Assembly (NCBI GenBank): GCA_002633005.1 | Contig: NMRA01000096.1 | Coordinates: 246,001 to 310,000, forward strand | Origin: Phoronis australis | Lineage: Eukaryota; Phoronida; Phoronidae | Reading direction: 5' to 3' | Length of the DNA: 64,000 bases | Shown: positions 12,001 to 21,600 of the stretch, one piece after another | Layout: every line of letters starts with the position of its first letter | Numbering within the stretch: position 1 is the first letter of the stretch | The notes under the pieces: generated by a model | The model's database searches: none | The model's input: the letters and a program-made list of their open reading frames with translations, nothing else | What the model was told of the DNA's origin: nothing | Made by a program: the position numbers and the translations under genes

Positions 12001-14199
12001 TCTGTTTAGAACACTACCCAGTTATGACTACTAAATTGCCTGTTAGCCTTGAGATTATAGGCGCCAGGTGAGACATGGAACTGAGGTGAAAGTTTATTTC
12101 CCTCCAGTCGCGTGGCCCCAGGAGACGAAACTTGTATGAAATTGGGGGAAGTTGTGCGCGAGTCTTATCACATATGTTTTGTGTAACCTATCGAGGATTT
12201 TGAAATTGCGAAGTGAAACCAGGTGCTGTCTTTGGCGATGATTTTTAAACGATTCGGGCTCAATCTGTGTGGCGGTAATAGGTGACAGTGAATTGTCTGT
12301 TTCACGACTGGATCACACACACCCACTTTGGCGTCAGTTCCCCGTCAGTCCACCCCTAGTGTACAATAATGCTTTACTTTAGTTTTTCTCATTACTACTG
12401 TTTACGACACCAGTTTCCGATCTTCCCACATTCTTCCGCTTTCTTTTAAAGCTCTGGGTCAGCCGCCTGTTTTCCTTGCGTAAATATAGCTTTCAGTAGA
12501 TGTAGTACTGTTCCGTTCAATGCAGGTGACGTAGTTAAACGGATTGTATTGTCTTTGTAAATTGAGGTATTTTGTAATTTAACTTACCTGTCCCCATTTG
12601 GTGATGAATAAGCTTATTCAGCGATCTGTTGTAGTGTGCTGGTCCATATCATACAGTCACATTTGACAATTTATAAACAACAAAGCAGAATACTGCCTCT
12701 AAAGTGCCTTTCGAAGACGAGCTCTTAATTTAAAATCATTCCTAACACTAAAGTGACTCCCACAGTCATTGTTGGTCAAAATATGTGTTAGTTACTACTA
12801 TGTTGTAAAGATTAGCTGTGCTCTAATATGTGAAGCCCAAGCACTTAAAACCATTAAGCCGTAATTACTATTTATTCTGTGGTGCACGGATACGTATGAT
12901 TTTTTTTTTTTCGGTTAAGTTTGAAGTTGAAAATAAACTGCTTTTGTGGCGGTTGCACCATTGGTGTATTTTGGTTACAGCGCTCTCGATGTATGTGTTA
13001 TCAGGGGTAGAAGTTTGGTATGTGCTAAGGCTGTCAGACTGATAGCGATATCATGTTCGCAAATTTGATATCATGTCAAATGTATTACAGTGGTGTTCAT
13101 AAGGACTTTAAGCTCAAGGGATCCTGCGTTTATGTGAAAGCAGAGAAACGTCACCAAATGTTGTTTCAATTTACAAAGACGATGCAATTTACAGCAAATT
13201 TAATTTGCGTTGTTTTATTTTTGTATTCCTGCTTGGTATGTTATGTGTTCATCGCTTTTAACCATTTATTTAAAAGACGAGAAGAAGTGTGATTTGAAAT
13301 GAACCCAGCGTGTCGTGCTGTTTCAAAGTGAGTGACACATTGAACACTTTCTGTTTCAACAAATTCTGATGGCTTGTTTGTAGGTCACTTAAATTTCTCA
13401 AACAAAATAATGCGCTTTTAGCAAGAGCAAGACTCAAAATTATTTGTATTTTCCTGAATTGACAAGCATTATTAACAATAATTTGCTCAAAGGAGTCGTT
13501 TGTTGTGGCGAAGAAAGTAATGAGTGAGTAATAATCGCTGACAAAACCTGGAACAAATTGCTTGCAAGAAAACTGAGATTGCTCAAGACCACGTGACATT
13601 GTGCAAATGAGTGACCTTGAGGTCTTACTGTCATGGACTAGCAAAATGAATGCCGTTGAAGCGATTGGTTGCGAGGCTGAAATGTTGAGTTATGGTAGCA
13701 CTTTATGGTTTCTGTTACATAAGTGAAGATTTTTCACCGCAAATGTCCTGGTTTACAGAATGCTGCTAAGTATTGGTCAATATGAGCAAAATGACATTTA
13801 GCCTCCTTCTAACCCAAGAAATCAACTCGATTATTGAGTTTGCTTCTGCAAGCTGGTTCATTTCAAAGGAGTTATTGTAACCGTTAAAATTCATTTCAGT
13901 CATGTGGTGTTTTGTTCTAGTTTCTGGCAATTTTTCGTTTTGATGGTGTCTGTTTATTTCTTGTGGAGACTTCTTGTGTTGCGAACCAAGGCACCACCAG
14001 TAAGACATTTGATTGGCCTCTAGTTCTCTTAGTAATACATATGGAATGAAAGCATTGTCTCCTGTTGCAGGATGTTGAGGTAGAGCGCCGTTCATTGGGT
14101 TCCAATGGAAGCAGTGACAGCCCTCATGGCTCAAACCGACTCAGTTTCTTCGACGAACGTGAACAAGGCTCGTCGGGTTCTGGCAGTTGGAACAGCTGA
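1..14199 (+). CDS. CDC42BPA/B-like: MRCK/CDC42BP-type kinase, 3' half: PH end, CNH, CRIB, C-terminus
   Basis: Twelve exons join in one frame (1-78, 801-944, 2465-2630, 5272-5352, 5814-6137, 7115-7222, 7836-7916, 8296-8393, 8607-8803, 9446-9675, 10404-10537, 14071-14199) and give 589 residues, the C-terminal third of a myotonic-dystrophy-kinase-related CDC42-binding kinase. The order is the end of a PH domain (DVIHAVKKDIPCIFR, then LHKILRKN), a complete CNH/citron domain (YDSSLPLLKN, RQRHVRLTPVSAF, TKV-RHRRVKEV), a CRIB motif (ISGPSNFAHISHMG) and a Ser-rich tail. Family members are Ser/Thr kinases that bind CDC42-GTP through CRIB and drive actomyosin contraction; the kinase domain and coiled coils lie left of the window. 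All introns are GT-AG. CRIB and the tail exclude citron kinase. I cannot tell which vertebrate paralogue is closest; invertebrates usually have one gene. Confidence 0.95.
801..944 (+). CDS. MRCK exon: end of PH domain
   Basis: This 48-codon exon lies between a ccattacag acceptor and a gtgagt donor, phase 0 on both sides. It encodes the last PH strand and helix (HQVLMLAES..KKRWIGALNDLHKILRKN). Confidence 0.93.
2465..2630 (+). CDS. MRCK exon: start of CNH domain (two in-frame acceptors)
   Basis: The exon encodes the start of the CNH domain (VYIAKEIYDSSLPLLKN) and ends in phase 1 at gtgagt. A strong acceptor after a pyrimidine tract opens it at 2465. A second in-frame AG opens it at 2495 and would drop ten residues, SEDGHDANLQ. 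The shorter form is the one that aligns directly with vertebrate MRCK as I know it. Confidence 0.88.
5272..5352 (+). CDS. MRCK exon: CNH domain
   Basis: Eighty-one bases, phase 1 to phase 1, reading ISRVGDKKHVYSIDLIPEEQ. The acceptor is cccgttacag and the donor gtcagt. It matches the KKVHQIEL segment of MRCK CNH domains. Confidence 0.9.
5814..6137 (+). CDS. MRCK exon: CNH core
   Basis: This is the longest exon in the fragment (324 bases, phase 1 to 1). It contains RQRHVRLTPVSAF, ESKGCAF and LCIGYPSMFAIYSIQGEG, all recognisable CNH blade motifs. The donor is gtgagt at 6138. Confidence 0.93.
6652..6735. repeat. Tandem repeat, 29-bp unit x about 3
   Basis: Three copies of a GC-rich unit (atgtgtctgcctcgcggccc plus ctcctgttt), with substitutions in the CTCAGGG/CTCGCGG/CTCGGGG segment. 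It lies in an MRCK intron. Confidence 0.9.
7115..7222 (+). CDS. MRCK exon: CNH domain
   Basis: One hundred eight bases between tggttttcag and gtaagc, phase 1 to 1. It reads LQFLHQNPVDALSAVEM and EYLLVFS, equivalent to the DALCAVEL..EYLLCFS block of MRCK. Confidence 0.9.
7836..7916 (+). CDS. MRCK exon: CNH domain
   Basis: Eighty-one bases, phase 1 to 1, reading LAVYVDSSGKRARTQEIMFP. It corresponds to the GLYVDxxGRRxRxQELMWP block. The donor is gttagt. Confidence 0.9.
8296..8393 (+). CDS. MRCK exon: CNH domain
   Basis: Ninety-eight bases, phase 1 to 0, encoding YSAPYLTAYCEEAAYVFEV and WVQTLCLKK. The donor is gtagga directly after KK. Confidence 0.9.
8607..8803 (+). CDS. MRCK exon: end of CNH, basic linker
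   Basis: One hundred ninety-seven bases from a ttatcctccag acceptor to a gtaagt donor, phase 0 to 2. It encodes the last CNH strands (LRPLCRDGSLTLATV, RLVYINKK) and the basic RRFSFKTKEEERR linker that precedes CRIB in MRCKs. Confidence 0.92.
9446..9675 (+). CDS. MRCK exon: CRIB (CDC42/Rac-binding) motif
   Basis: Two hundred thirty bases, phase 2 to 1. The CRIB consensus ISxPxxFxHxxHxG is complete as ISGPSNFAHISHMG, followed by MLIDLPQ. The rest is a low-complexity, Pro/Ser/Asn-rich linker. Confidence 0.93.
10404..10537 (+). CDS. MRCK exon: Ser-rich tail
   Basis: One hundred thirty-four bases, phase 1 to 0. It encodes a Ser-rich segment (SMSSMSSSEASFISQQDSSS) ending LTYPSPISE before gtaagc. 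It is probably disordered and phosphorylated. Confidence 0.85.
11371..11412 (+). CDS. Possible alternative MRCK exon (cassette or alternative C-terminus)
   Basis: After a good acceptor (ttctccacctatag) and in the phase required by the exon ending at 10537, the sequence reads DSGGFNKRWSTSV then TGA. Used as a terminal exon it gives a C-terminus ending TSV, which fits a class I PDZ ligand. An internal donor (TCA|gtgtga at 11407) would instead make a 36-base in-frame cassette. Chance cannot be excluded without transcripts. Confidence 0.35.
   Translation, partial: DSGGFNKRWSTSV
14071..14199 (+). CDS. MRCK terminal coding exon
   Basis: The exon starts after cctgttgcag in phase 0 and encodes 42 residues to TGA at 14197-14199. 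It includes SNGSSDSPHGSNRLSFF, similar in style to the SDSPRHSTxSNSSN end of vertebrate MRCKs. Confidence 0.9.
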   Translation, partial: DVEVERRSLGSNGSSDSPHGSNRLSFFDEREQGSSGSGSWNS

Positions 14200-17006
14200 G
14201 TTGCATAGCGCCATCTATGGTGTATGATTCCTACATAACCATGGTTAATGAATGTGATGTAGATTCATTTCAGATTACGTTTTCTTTGTTCAAGTGCGTA
14301 AATACTGAATGTAAATTGTCACATTAACTATTCTTTCTAATGCCTTCGGTATTTCTGTAGATTCATGATCAAAGCAGTAAAGTACAACCGTGTACAGGCG
14401 TGCGTCAGATGTGTATATAGACATGTATAAATACATAAAGTCGGTTTTATAACGTTATGTCTATTTATACTTACCTGGCATCCGGGTTGGGTGCCGATAT
14501 GTGTTTATTTATTTTATTCAGTGCATATCTGTGTCTGGTAGTTGTTTCTTTGTGTTGTAGGTGGTCTGTGTGTGTTCTTTGTCTTTGGCACTGCTTTTTT
14601 ATTCTATTTTGACCCATACCTACTTGATTATTCTGTAATCGACTATGATTATCTTGTCTCCCAGATAATGTTCTGAAACGTTTTCTAAAATGACATTTTC
14701 CATTGCCTCACCTGAACAGTTTATGATCAATTCAACATAGGGATTCATTTCATCTGAGAATGAAATAGAAAGCAGATTGTGAAAATGTTTCTAAAGCATT
14801 TAGCAGGATAGTCTACTATCTAAACTTATTTCTTGTCTCTGCTGGCTAAGGCTTTGTTTCAATCGGTATCTTGCTTGTACTTTAAACTTGAATAAACACC
14901 CACAAAACTGTTTGTGTAAGGCTAAGAAAGCATATTTGGTTTTGGTCTGTTCATGCACCACCTTTGAAGTACTGCACTGAAACTTAAAAAACTGATATCG
15001 AGGGAAGTTTTGTAAAATATGGCATTGCTACACCACTTAGGTAGCAGCTGATTTTTGAAAACGATTAACAATTAAAAATACTGCAAAGTTTTTAAAACTA
15101 CCACTGACTAGGGCCCAGGTTCTTGTCTTTATACTCAAAATCAAAATCGTTGTGACGTTTTCCATACTATTTTAGTACAAAATCAAGATTAGTGTATAAT
15201 TCTGCACTCGAGTGTGTTATGGTTTGCACGGATGACATTCTTATCCTTGTTTGCACTTGATGACCTCATCATCAAAGCTTCAAGTTCAAGTCTGAACTTT
15301 CTTGAATTTTGTAGCTCAAATTTAGGGGTCAGGAAGTGCGAATTTGGTCTAGAAATTCATTGGTGCAAACCACAAGGTGCTGTGTCATAGACCAACAGAC
15401 ACCTGTCTTGAATTCATGTTAAATTAGGATGGAAAGTGCTGGGTCCAGAACAAAATGTACTTTAAAGGCGATATTTGACAGCCGATTGTTTACAATACCA
15501 AATATCAACTGTTAAGTACCTAGAATTGTTCTGATGTGTTTTTATGTGTGGATCAGTTCCCTGTACAAGCTTCCCGTCTGAGGCTTCGGCAGCTAGCCTT
15601 GTGCACGGTTTCAACCGATTCTGATTCGAGATGTGATATTTTGTACATAAAACTCACACAGTTATCAATGTAATCTCGGCATTGTTTAAAAATATGAAGT
15701 GCTGTTGAATGAAACGGAAAAATTAGCATATTTATTTGAGAAACGGCTTAGCCATTTTGTCACTAATACGTTAATACTTTTCTTGTTGATTTCTTATATC
15801 GCTTTACCTATGGTGGCGACAGGTGTCACTTTCATTTTTGTTTTTTAAAATGGATAACAATTAAGACGTTATGATCAGGTCCTGGTTGAAGTGACGAACA
15901 CTTGTATCACTTCAATTAAGAGGTACTAAATAATGTACGGTGCTATTATGTATGTGTATAGTTGAATGAAGGGCCGCACTGTGTATATCAGCATTTTAAT
16001 ATAGGGTTTTAAGTTTAATGTCGTATAAATCAGACATGCGTTTAGCTGTGCTTTTCCTACATGAACTGTGAATTACTAAGTTACTATCTGCTGAAGTTAG
16101 TAAAAGTAGTAATATGTGAAGTAATAGTTGTAATGATTAGACCTGTCATTTTGTATTAACAAAACCTGATGTAATTAAAATATATGATACATACCTTTGA
16201 ATGTTTTTTATATTCCATAACGACACTGATTTAAATGGCTTAGTTGTTGCTTGGTTTTCTCTGACTAAAACACTCTTCATGCACAATTCTTTAAATACAA
16301 AGTTGAATAAATGGGAGACCTTCACAAATACATTAACAGCTGGTCTTTCAACATTTGCTGTGTAAGCAAAATGCAAAAATCACTGGTATCGGATTGTACA
16401 AACACTTGCATAACAAATCACAAAAATATCAATTTTGGACCAAACCAATTGCAACAAAATATTACTTATGACTAAAAAGGCACGCTTTTTACATATACGA
16501 ACTTAACAATGCCTCGGCAAAATCACAGAGGTATCTTTATGCCACTTATACCAGGCTTGATTGCGTTTACTGCTCAAGTGTTTGATAAATCGTCCAACAT
16601 TTTAATCAACAATACAGATACGTGTTGACCCAGTTTTCGTTCATATTGTTTGTGATGAAGCTACAACTATTTTTAATTTCGTTTCATCAGAAAAACTTGT
16701 AATTTTGACCACTTACAGCTACAAAACAGGTCTCGAAGTTTAATAGGACCAAAGTGGTTTCAGGGCTGACAGTTCATGTCTACGCAAGACAAAGCTTCAT
16801 ACATAAAGACACGCCATGGCAAGCTCACTTCACGAGTTTGATCTTCAGCAAAAACAACCGGTCCTTTCCAATCCCCAGCATTAATCGTATTGTGAAAGGA
16901 GAACAAGTCAAGACTACCATCATACTTAAACAATAAGTGGTTGAAATCAAGTTACTTTTTTCTGATGAAACACAGATTTATACCAGTGTGGAGTCGAGAG
17001 CTATGT
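14200..17006. other. MRCK 3' UTR and tail-to-tail intergenic spacer
   Basis: No coding signal is seen. The first AATAAA downstream of the MRCK stop is at 14891-14896, and other plus-strand AATAAA or ATAAA strings follow, so the UTR end is uncertain. The rest is AT-rich spacer before the 3' region of the convergent GTPBP2 gene. Confidence 0.5.
14891..14896 (+). terminator. Candidate MRCK poly(A) signal AATAAA
   Basis: This is the first canonical AATAAA after the MRCK stop, 692 bases downstream, and the only evidence is the hexamer itself. Confidence 0.4.
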
Positions 17007-17392
17007 TTAAGGTTGTGTAGGACCTTAGAAAAATTTCAAATTTGGCTAAATTCAGAACACCACATCTCAGAAATCTCTGATTGTACTCGTACGAAACTTT
17101 CAGATACAATGGTTAATGCAACGTTCTCTGAAATGCTGTTAAGAACTTTTTTCTTAACGCTCCACTTTTTGCATAAGGGACTACCAAAAATAGAAATTAA
17201 AATATCAAAATAAAATGTTATGTTATTGATAGTGTTTTGCTAACAACGTACCTTTCATCTGTGTTTATTAAAAAGACGTGGTCACATGACCCAATTAAGG
17301 GATTTCTCCAGATACTTTTACCGAGCTAAAATATATACTTTTGTAGGTATTGTGGCTAAATGACATGTTAATAGGGTCCTGCATAACCTTAA
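17007..17392. mobile_element. TTAA-flanked MITE, copy 1
   Basis: This 386-bp element is bounded by TTAA at 17007-17010 and 17389-17392. Its ends are inverted: TTAAGGTTGTGTAGGACC on the left and, reverse-complemented, TTAAGGTTATGCAGGACC on the right. It has no coding capacity. TTAA duplication and short inverted termini fit a piggyBac-like non-autonomous element; the superfamily is an inference. Confidence 0.75.
17264..17269 (-). terminator. Candidate distal GTPBP2 poly(A) signal AATAAA
   Basis: TTTATT on the plus strand is AATAAA on the minus strand, about 1.0 kb after the GTPBP2 stop. It lies inside the TTAA-flanked MITE at 17007-17392. The hexamer is the only evidence. Confidence 0.35.
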
Positions 17393-17628
17393 GCCTACAA
17401 TTATAATTATAAATACATGCAACAGAAAAAATTGGATAAATAAACAATTCAAAGCTACAAAATGAGTTAAAAAGTCGACAAAAGGGTCGACAGAATCAAC
17501 AAGTCAGGATGAAATATAGAGTAACAATCAAAAACATGATGTACCACAAGTGCACTAATCTACAATTTAAAACAAGACCATACCATTGCAAAAAGGTACA
17601 ACAGAGCTATGTGTTAAACACAAAACAG

Positions 17629-17848
17629 CTTATTATTTAAAATGACTTATTCTTATTAAAATGACATTGGCAAGAAAATGAATTTTGGGACTCAGAAGTG
17701 GGGGCGCCTATGTTAATGTAGGTCCCTGCAGTGAAGGGGTCCGAAGAGTAGGGCCGATATATTAATACAGAAGACCCCACTTTGAGCCCTGAAATTTAAT
17801 ATCTTGCCCATATCATTTTAGTAAGAATAAGTCATTTTAAATAATAAG
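17629..17848. repeat. 220-bp inverted repeat with 70-base arms
   Basis: The left arm starts cttattatttaaaatgactt and the right arm is its near-perfect reverse complement, ending aagtcattttaaataataag. About 20 bases are identical at the tips, and the similarity, with scattered mismatches, extends about 70 bases inward on each side. I see no clear target duplication. It is probably a foldback MITE and would lie in a long GTPBP2 3' UTR. Confidence 0.8.
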
Positions 17849-18290
17849 TATTTACGCTACATATGGTAATAGTCTTAAAAAACGTGCTCGCATTTGAAGA
17901 ACCATTTTTTCACTGAATTACGGGTATCAACTGGTTCTCAAAATATGGACACATTTAATCAGACCATTGTCCATTAAAATTACTAACTATTACTCCAAAG
18001 TTCAAACACTAAATGACCAGTGGCATGGGAAAACGAATACTGAGCAAGTAATGCACAACTGTGACAAGTTCCCACAACAAATGAACAAACCTACTACAAA
18101 ACCTGAACTCATTCAAAATAGCAACAGTTCTGTAAGTTCAACAACAACATTCAATTGGAAATTCTTCAATTACAACATGCTTGTTGCCATGCACCTCGAT
18201 GAAATACCTAAAACTGGACAGAATATGGTTAATCTATATCTCGCCTCTGAGATTTACTGAATATCTCGATTGATAGCAATGTAGCATGTA
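17849..18290 (-). other. GTPBP2 3' UTR
   Basis: Directly downstream of the TAG and without coding signal. An ATTAAA on the minus strand lies near 17951-17956. If that is not used, the transcript runs on through the inverted repeat at 17629-17848. Confidence 0.5.
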
Positions 18291-18602
18291 CTATGTATTA
18301 TCTAATGGTATGATTCTGGTTACCTCCCCTATACCTTTGGTACGACTGTCTCGAAACAGCAATTTTGATCCTACGTGTATATATTCCGGCTTCTTGAAGC
18401 AGAACGTGACAACTGCCTTCTCATTCATGGACACAGATTCGTTGTCCTTGCATTTGATGCAGGCTGTCTGAACGACGTTACCGATGTGGACCGTTGCCTG
18501 AAAACCCGAGGATATAGAGCCGGGGTGGAAGAGTACGTAGATATCTGCCTCGAACAACAGGCACGCTGTTGGGTGAAGCTTGGGGCTAACAATGACCATT
18601 CC
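18291..18602 (-). CDS. GTPBP2 exon 10: terminal
   Basis: One hundred three codons plus TAG, encoding [35 protein letters not shown] and [20 protein letters not shown], ending in DNT. Confidence 0.95.
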   Translation of the reverse strand, partial: GMVIVSPKLHPTACLLFEADIYVLFHPGSISSGFQATVHIGNVVQTACIKCKDNESVSMNEKAVVTFCFKKPEYIHVGSKLLFRDSRTKGIGEVTRIIPLDNT

Positions 18603-21600
18603 CTGAAAGGTGGAAAACTGTTTTACTGGTACCTCAATATCAGACTGGAAAATATAATGCAGACATTTGGCAAGATAGAAAGACAAATGTTACACTTGAC
18701 TCAGGTCAAAGAAAGATTCCATGGTATCTGTACCTTCTGTTACCATCAAAAAATACAGTGGCAGGCCTCAATTAGTTGTGTGAAAGATACTTCCAAAATA
18801 TTCCGACCACTTAATTACACTGTGCATGAGAAATGGAACAAATTATGTGAAATTGCACCCACAATACACACATAAACTGTAGGTATCACTGAAACCTGAC
18901 GATAGGATCCAATTGAATTTCTTGCATAATGGGAAATACAATTCTTTTGACATCATGAAAGTGATTTAAGCTAGACCCAATTTCTAGTTCTGGTGAGCAA
19001 GACTACCCCAGTCAGCAAAGATAAAAAGTGATTTCTCTCTCCGACATTTTACCATGTTGGACTTAATATGCGGATCGTTTGAATATCTCATAGCACAACA
19101 GCGGTAATTTGACGGCATAAAGATCGCAAAAAAATAATAAAAACATTGAAATCCCACTTCCTAAAATCTCTATCCTAATCATAGGAGGGAACTGTAGATG
19201 GTGCTGAAAGTTGTCTACCATGTACTCTACTGTCACCTACCAATAGAATAAAAGCAAATTTCATTATATCGCCACTAAATCATCATTCCTCCGAGGGGTT
19301 CACTCTATTGACAGTAGTCAAAAGGAAGGCAGCCTGAACTGGGACTGACTTGCGACAATCAGATCTGAACCAAGACCTCCCCTGACCACCATAGACATGT
19401 TTGAGACCCAATCATAAGAAACAGTACCATAACATAGGTTCAAAAGCAGTAGTGCAATTTTTCTTCTCAGAGTGGTTCTCTGCTCACGAACATTAAATGG
19501 TTAAGTAAATTTCGAATTGAATCGTGTTTAAATACAACCTACACAGGAGTTTACAGTTGGCAATGAGAAACTCTATAAAGCCGAGACAAGGCATCTAAAA
19601 AATACACACACAGAAATTGTGATAAAGCGGCATTTAAGAATTGTATTCTGTAGCACGTACTCTCTCAATAGTTGAACATTTATAAACACCAAACAAAATA
19701 GTCTCTGCAAAAAATTAACATATTCTCCAGACTGTTGAAGTTTATGGCAGGAACACAACCGTCTTACTTTTCTCAGAGACAGATCACATTCAGTCACTAA
19801 GGCAACTGAAGCCGCCTGACCAGCCTGTACAACCCGACAGGGGAGACGATTCCTGTGAAGGGAGTGTATAGAGGCTTGGTAAAACTCTCCCTTCTCATCC
19901 GGCCCCACAAGAACCCGGTCATCCTCTTTGAATACACCACTGTAAGCAAAAAATTTGTTAATCAAACAGAAATTGAATGTGTTCAACTGAATAATGGAAC
20001 TTATGGTGTATGTTGAAAGAGGAGTTAGGAATGATGCCCCTTGCTATGTTTTCACCTAAGGCCAAACGAGTCACGAGTTTCGCTACCTCTGTCTGAATTA
20101 TATTGATGGGCCTCATTCAGTGACACACAGTAAGAAACTGGGGTGTCAAGTTCCGATAGCAAAGTTAAAGCAGTGCTTTATTTGGCGACCTGCAATTTGC
20201 CAATGTGACTTTAGATTATGTTTGGCGACCTGAGAAAAATCCCAAGTCTCCACAAAGTTACCAGAGCGAGTATCAAAGTCAGACAATAATTCACCCAAAA
20301 TTTATTTTAAAATTCATAGATTCAATGCTTTTAGTTCACAATTGTTTCGTTAATTTCATGAAATCAGTGCATTTGCCACCATTGGCAGTCAGCACACATC
20401 ACACATGGGCTTAAATTACGACAGGATGTAAACAGACAGAAAACGGAATTGTTCGGCAAAAACTGGGCAAAGTCGGACCCTGAAATACATGCGCACTCCG
20501 TTGATAGCATTTTTTTTGATAAAGGCACATTTTTTGGTCTGCAACTTCCAACATCAGTTTTGGTGATGTCAGATTTCATTTGGCGACCTGGTATTTTCAA
20601 GAAGTCGCATTTGCTGAGTTGGTGACAAGCTAAGCGTCAAGCACTGTACAGCCACGACAAAAACTCAAGATGCATATTTATTTAGAATTTAGCTACTATC
20701 CATTGAGGAATCGGGCTGTATAATAGAAGTACTGACATCAGTTGAAGCTGATCCCACTTAGGAAATGGCAAAAAAGGCAGAATGCACACCTCAGGAGAAA
20801 ACTTGGCACTGAAACCTCAGGCCATAATAGCGTAGAATTTACAAAAGAAAGTTAACCCTAATATTAAAGGGTAAATCGTACCGTCAGAAATCTACGTTGT
20901 TAATAAAAGCACAAATGTAGTTTTGCCTATACAAACAATAGGTAGAATCAAATACACAAATTGACAAAGAATAGATTTACCAAAGTTAAGGAACTCACTT
21001 GATCAGTACACCTCCAGCTACTGATCCAACAGAGGGCACTGAGTAGATTTGATCAACTTGGAATTGTGCCAACTCTTGAGACAACAACTCCCTCTCGTGA
21101 GCAGTTTTCCTCGGAGGCAACACATTGAGAAACTTGGTAATGAGGTCAAGATTTTCACCAGTAACGCAGGAAACAAGGAAGATTGGGGTAATGCTGAAAA
21201 TGAATACAGAATAAAAAGTCATAGTGAAAGTGACAATGTTCAATAGTTGATTGGCCAATATATAATGAACAAGGTTCATGACCATTAACTTAAAGCCTAC
21301 CTAGAACAGAGTTTTGTTATTTTAGATTTATTGAGCTAACCAGAAAGTCCTTGCAAAGCCTTAGCGAAATAAGAAAACACGAATTTAACCACTCAAATGT
21401 AGGCCCATTGACTGATATGTGAAGTTGCCTTTTCGTGCCATATTGCATCACCGCGAGAACCCAGCACAAACAAAAGCCGATAGCAGTTTTATTGAATGGG
21501 TATCTGAATAGAACACTATTGTGTGTGGGTGCTGTTCCCAGCTTTTTGAGTAAAAAGGTGATTCTCGTAGTGACATAGACAAAAGTAAGCCAATAAGCCT

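Noticed and set aside
1-14199. Citron kinase instead of MRCK
   Set aside because: Citron also has PH and CNH domains, but this gene has a CRIB motif and the MRCK-type Ser-rich end after CNH, which citron lacks.
18375-18875. Plus-strand 166-codon open frame
   Set aside because: It lies opposite GTPBP2 exon 10 and has no family resemblance; a shadow frame.
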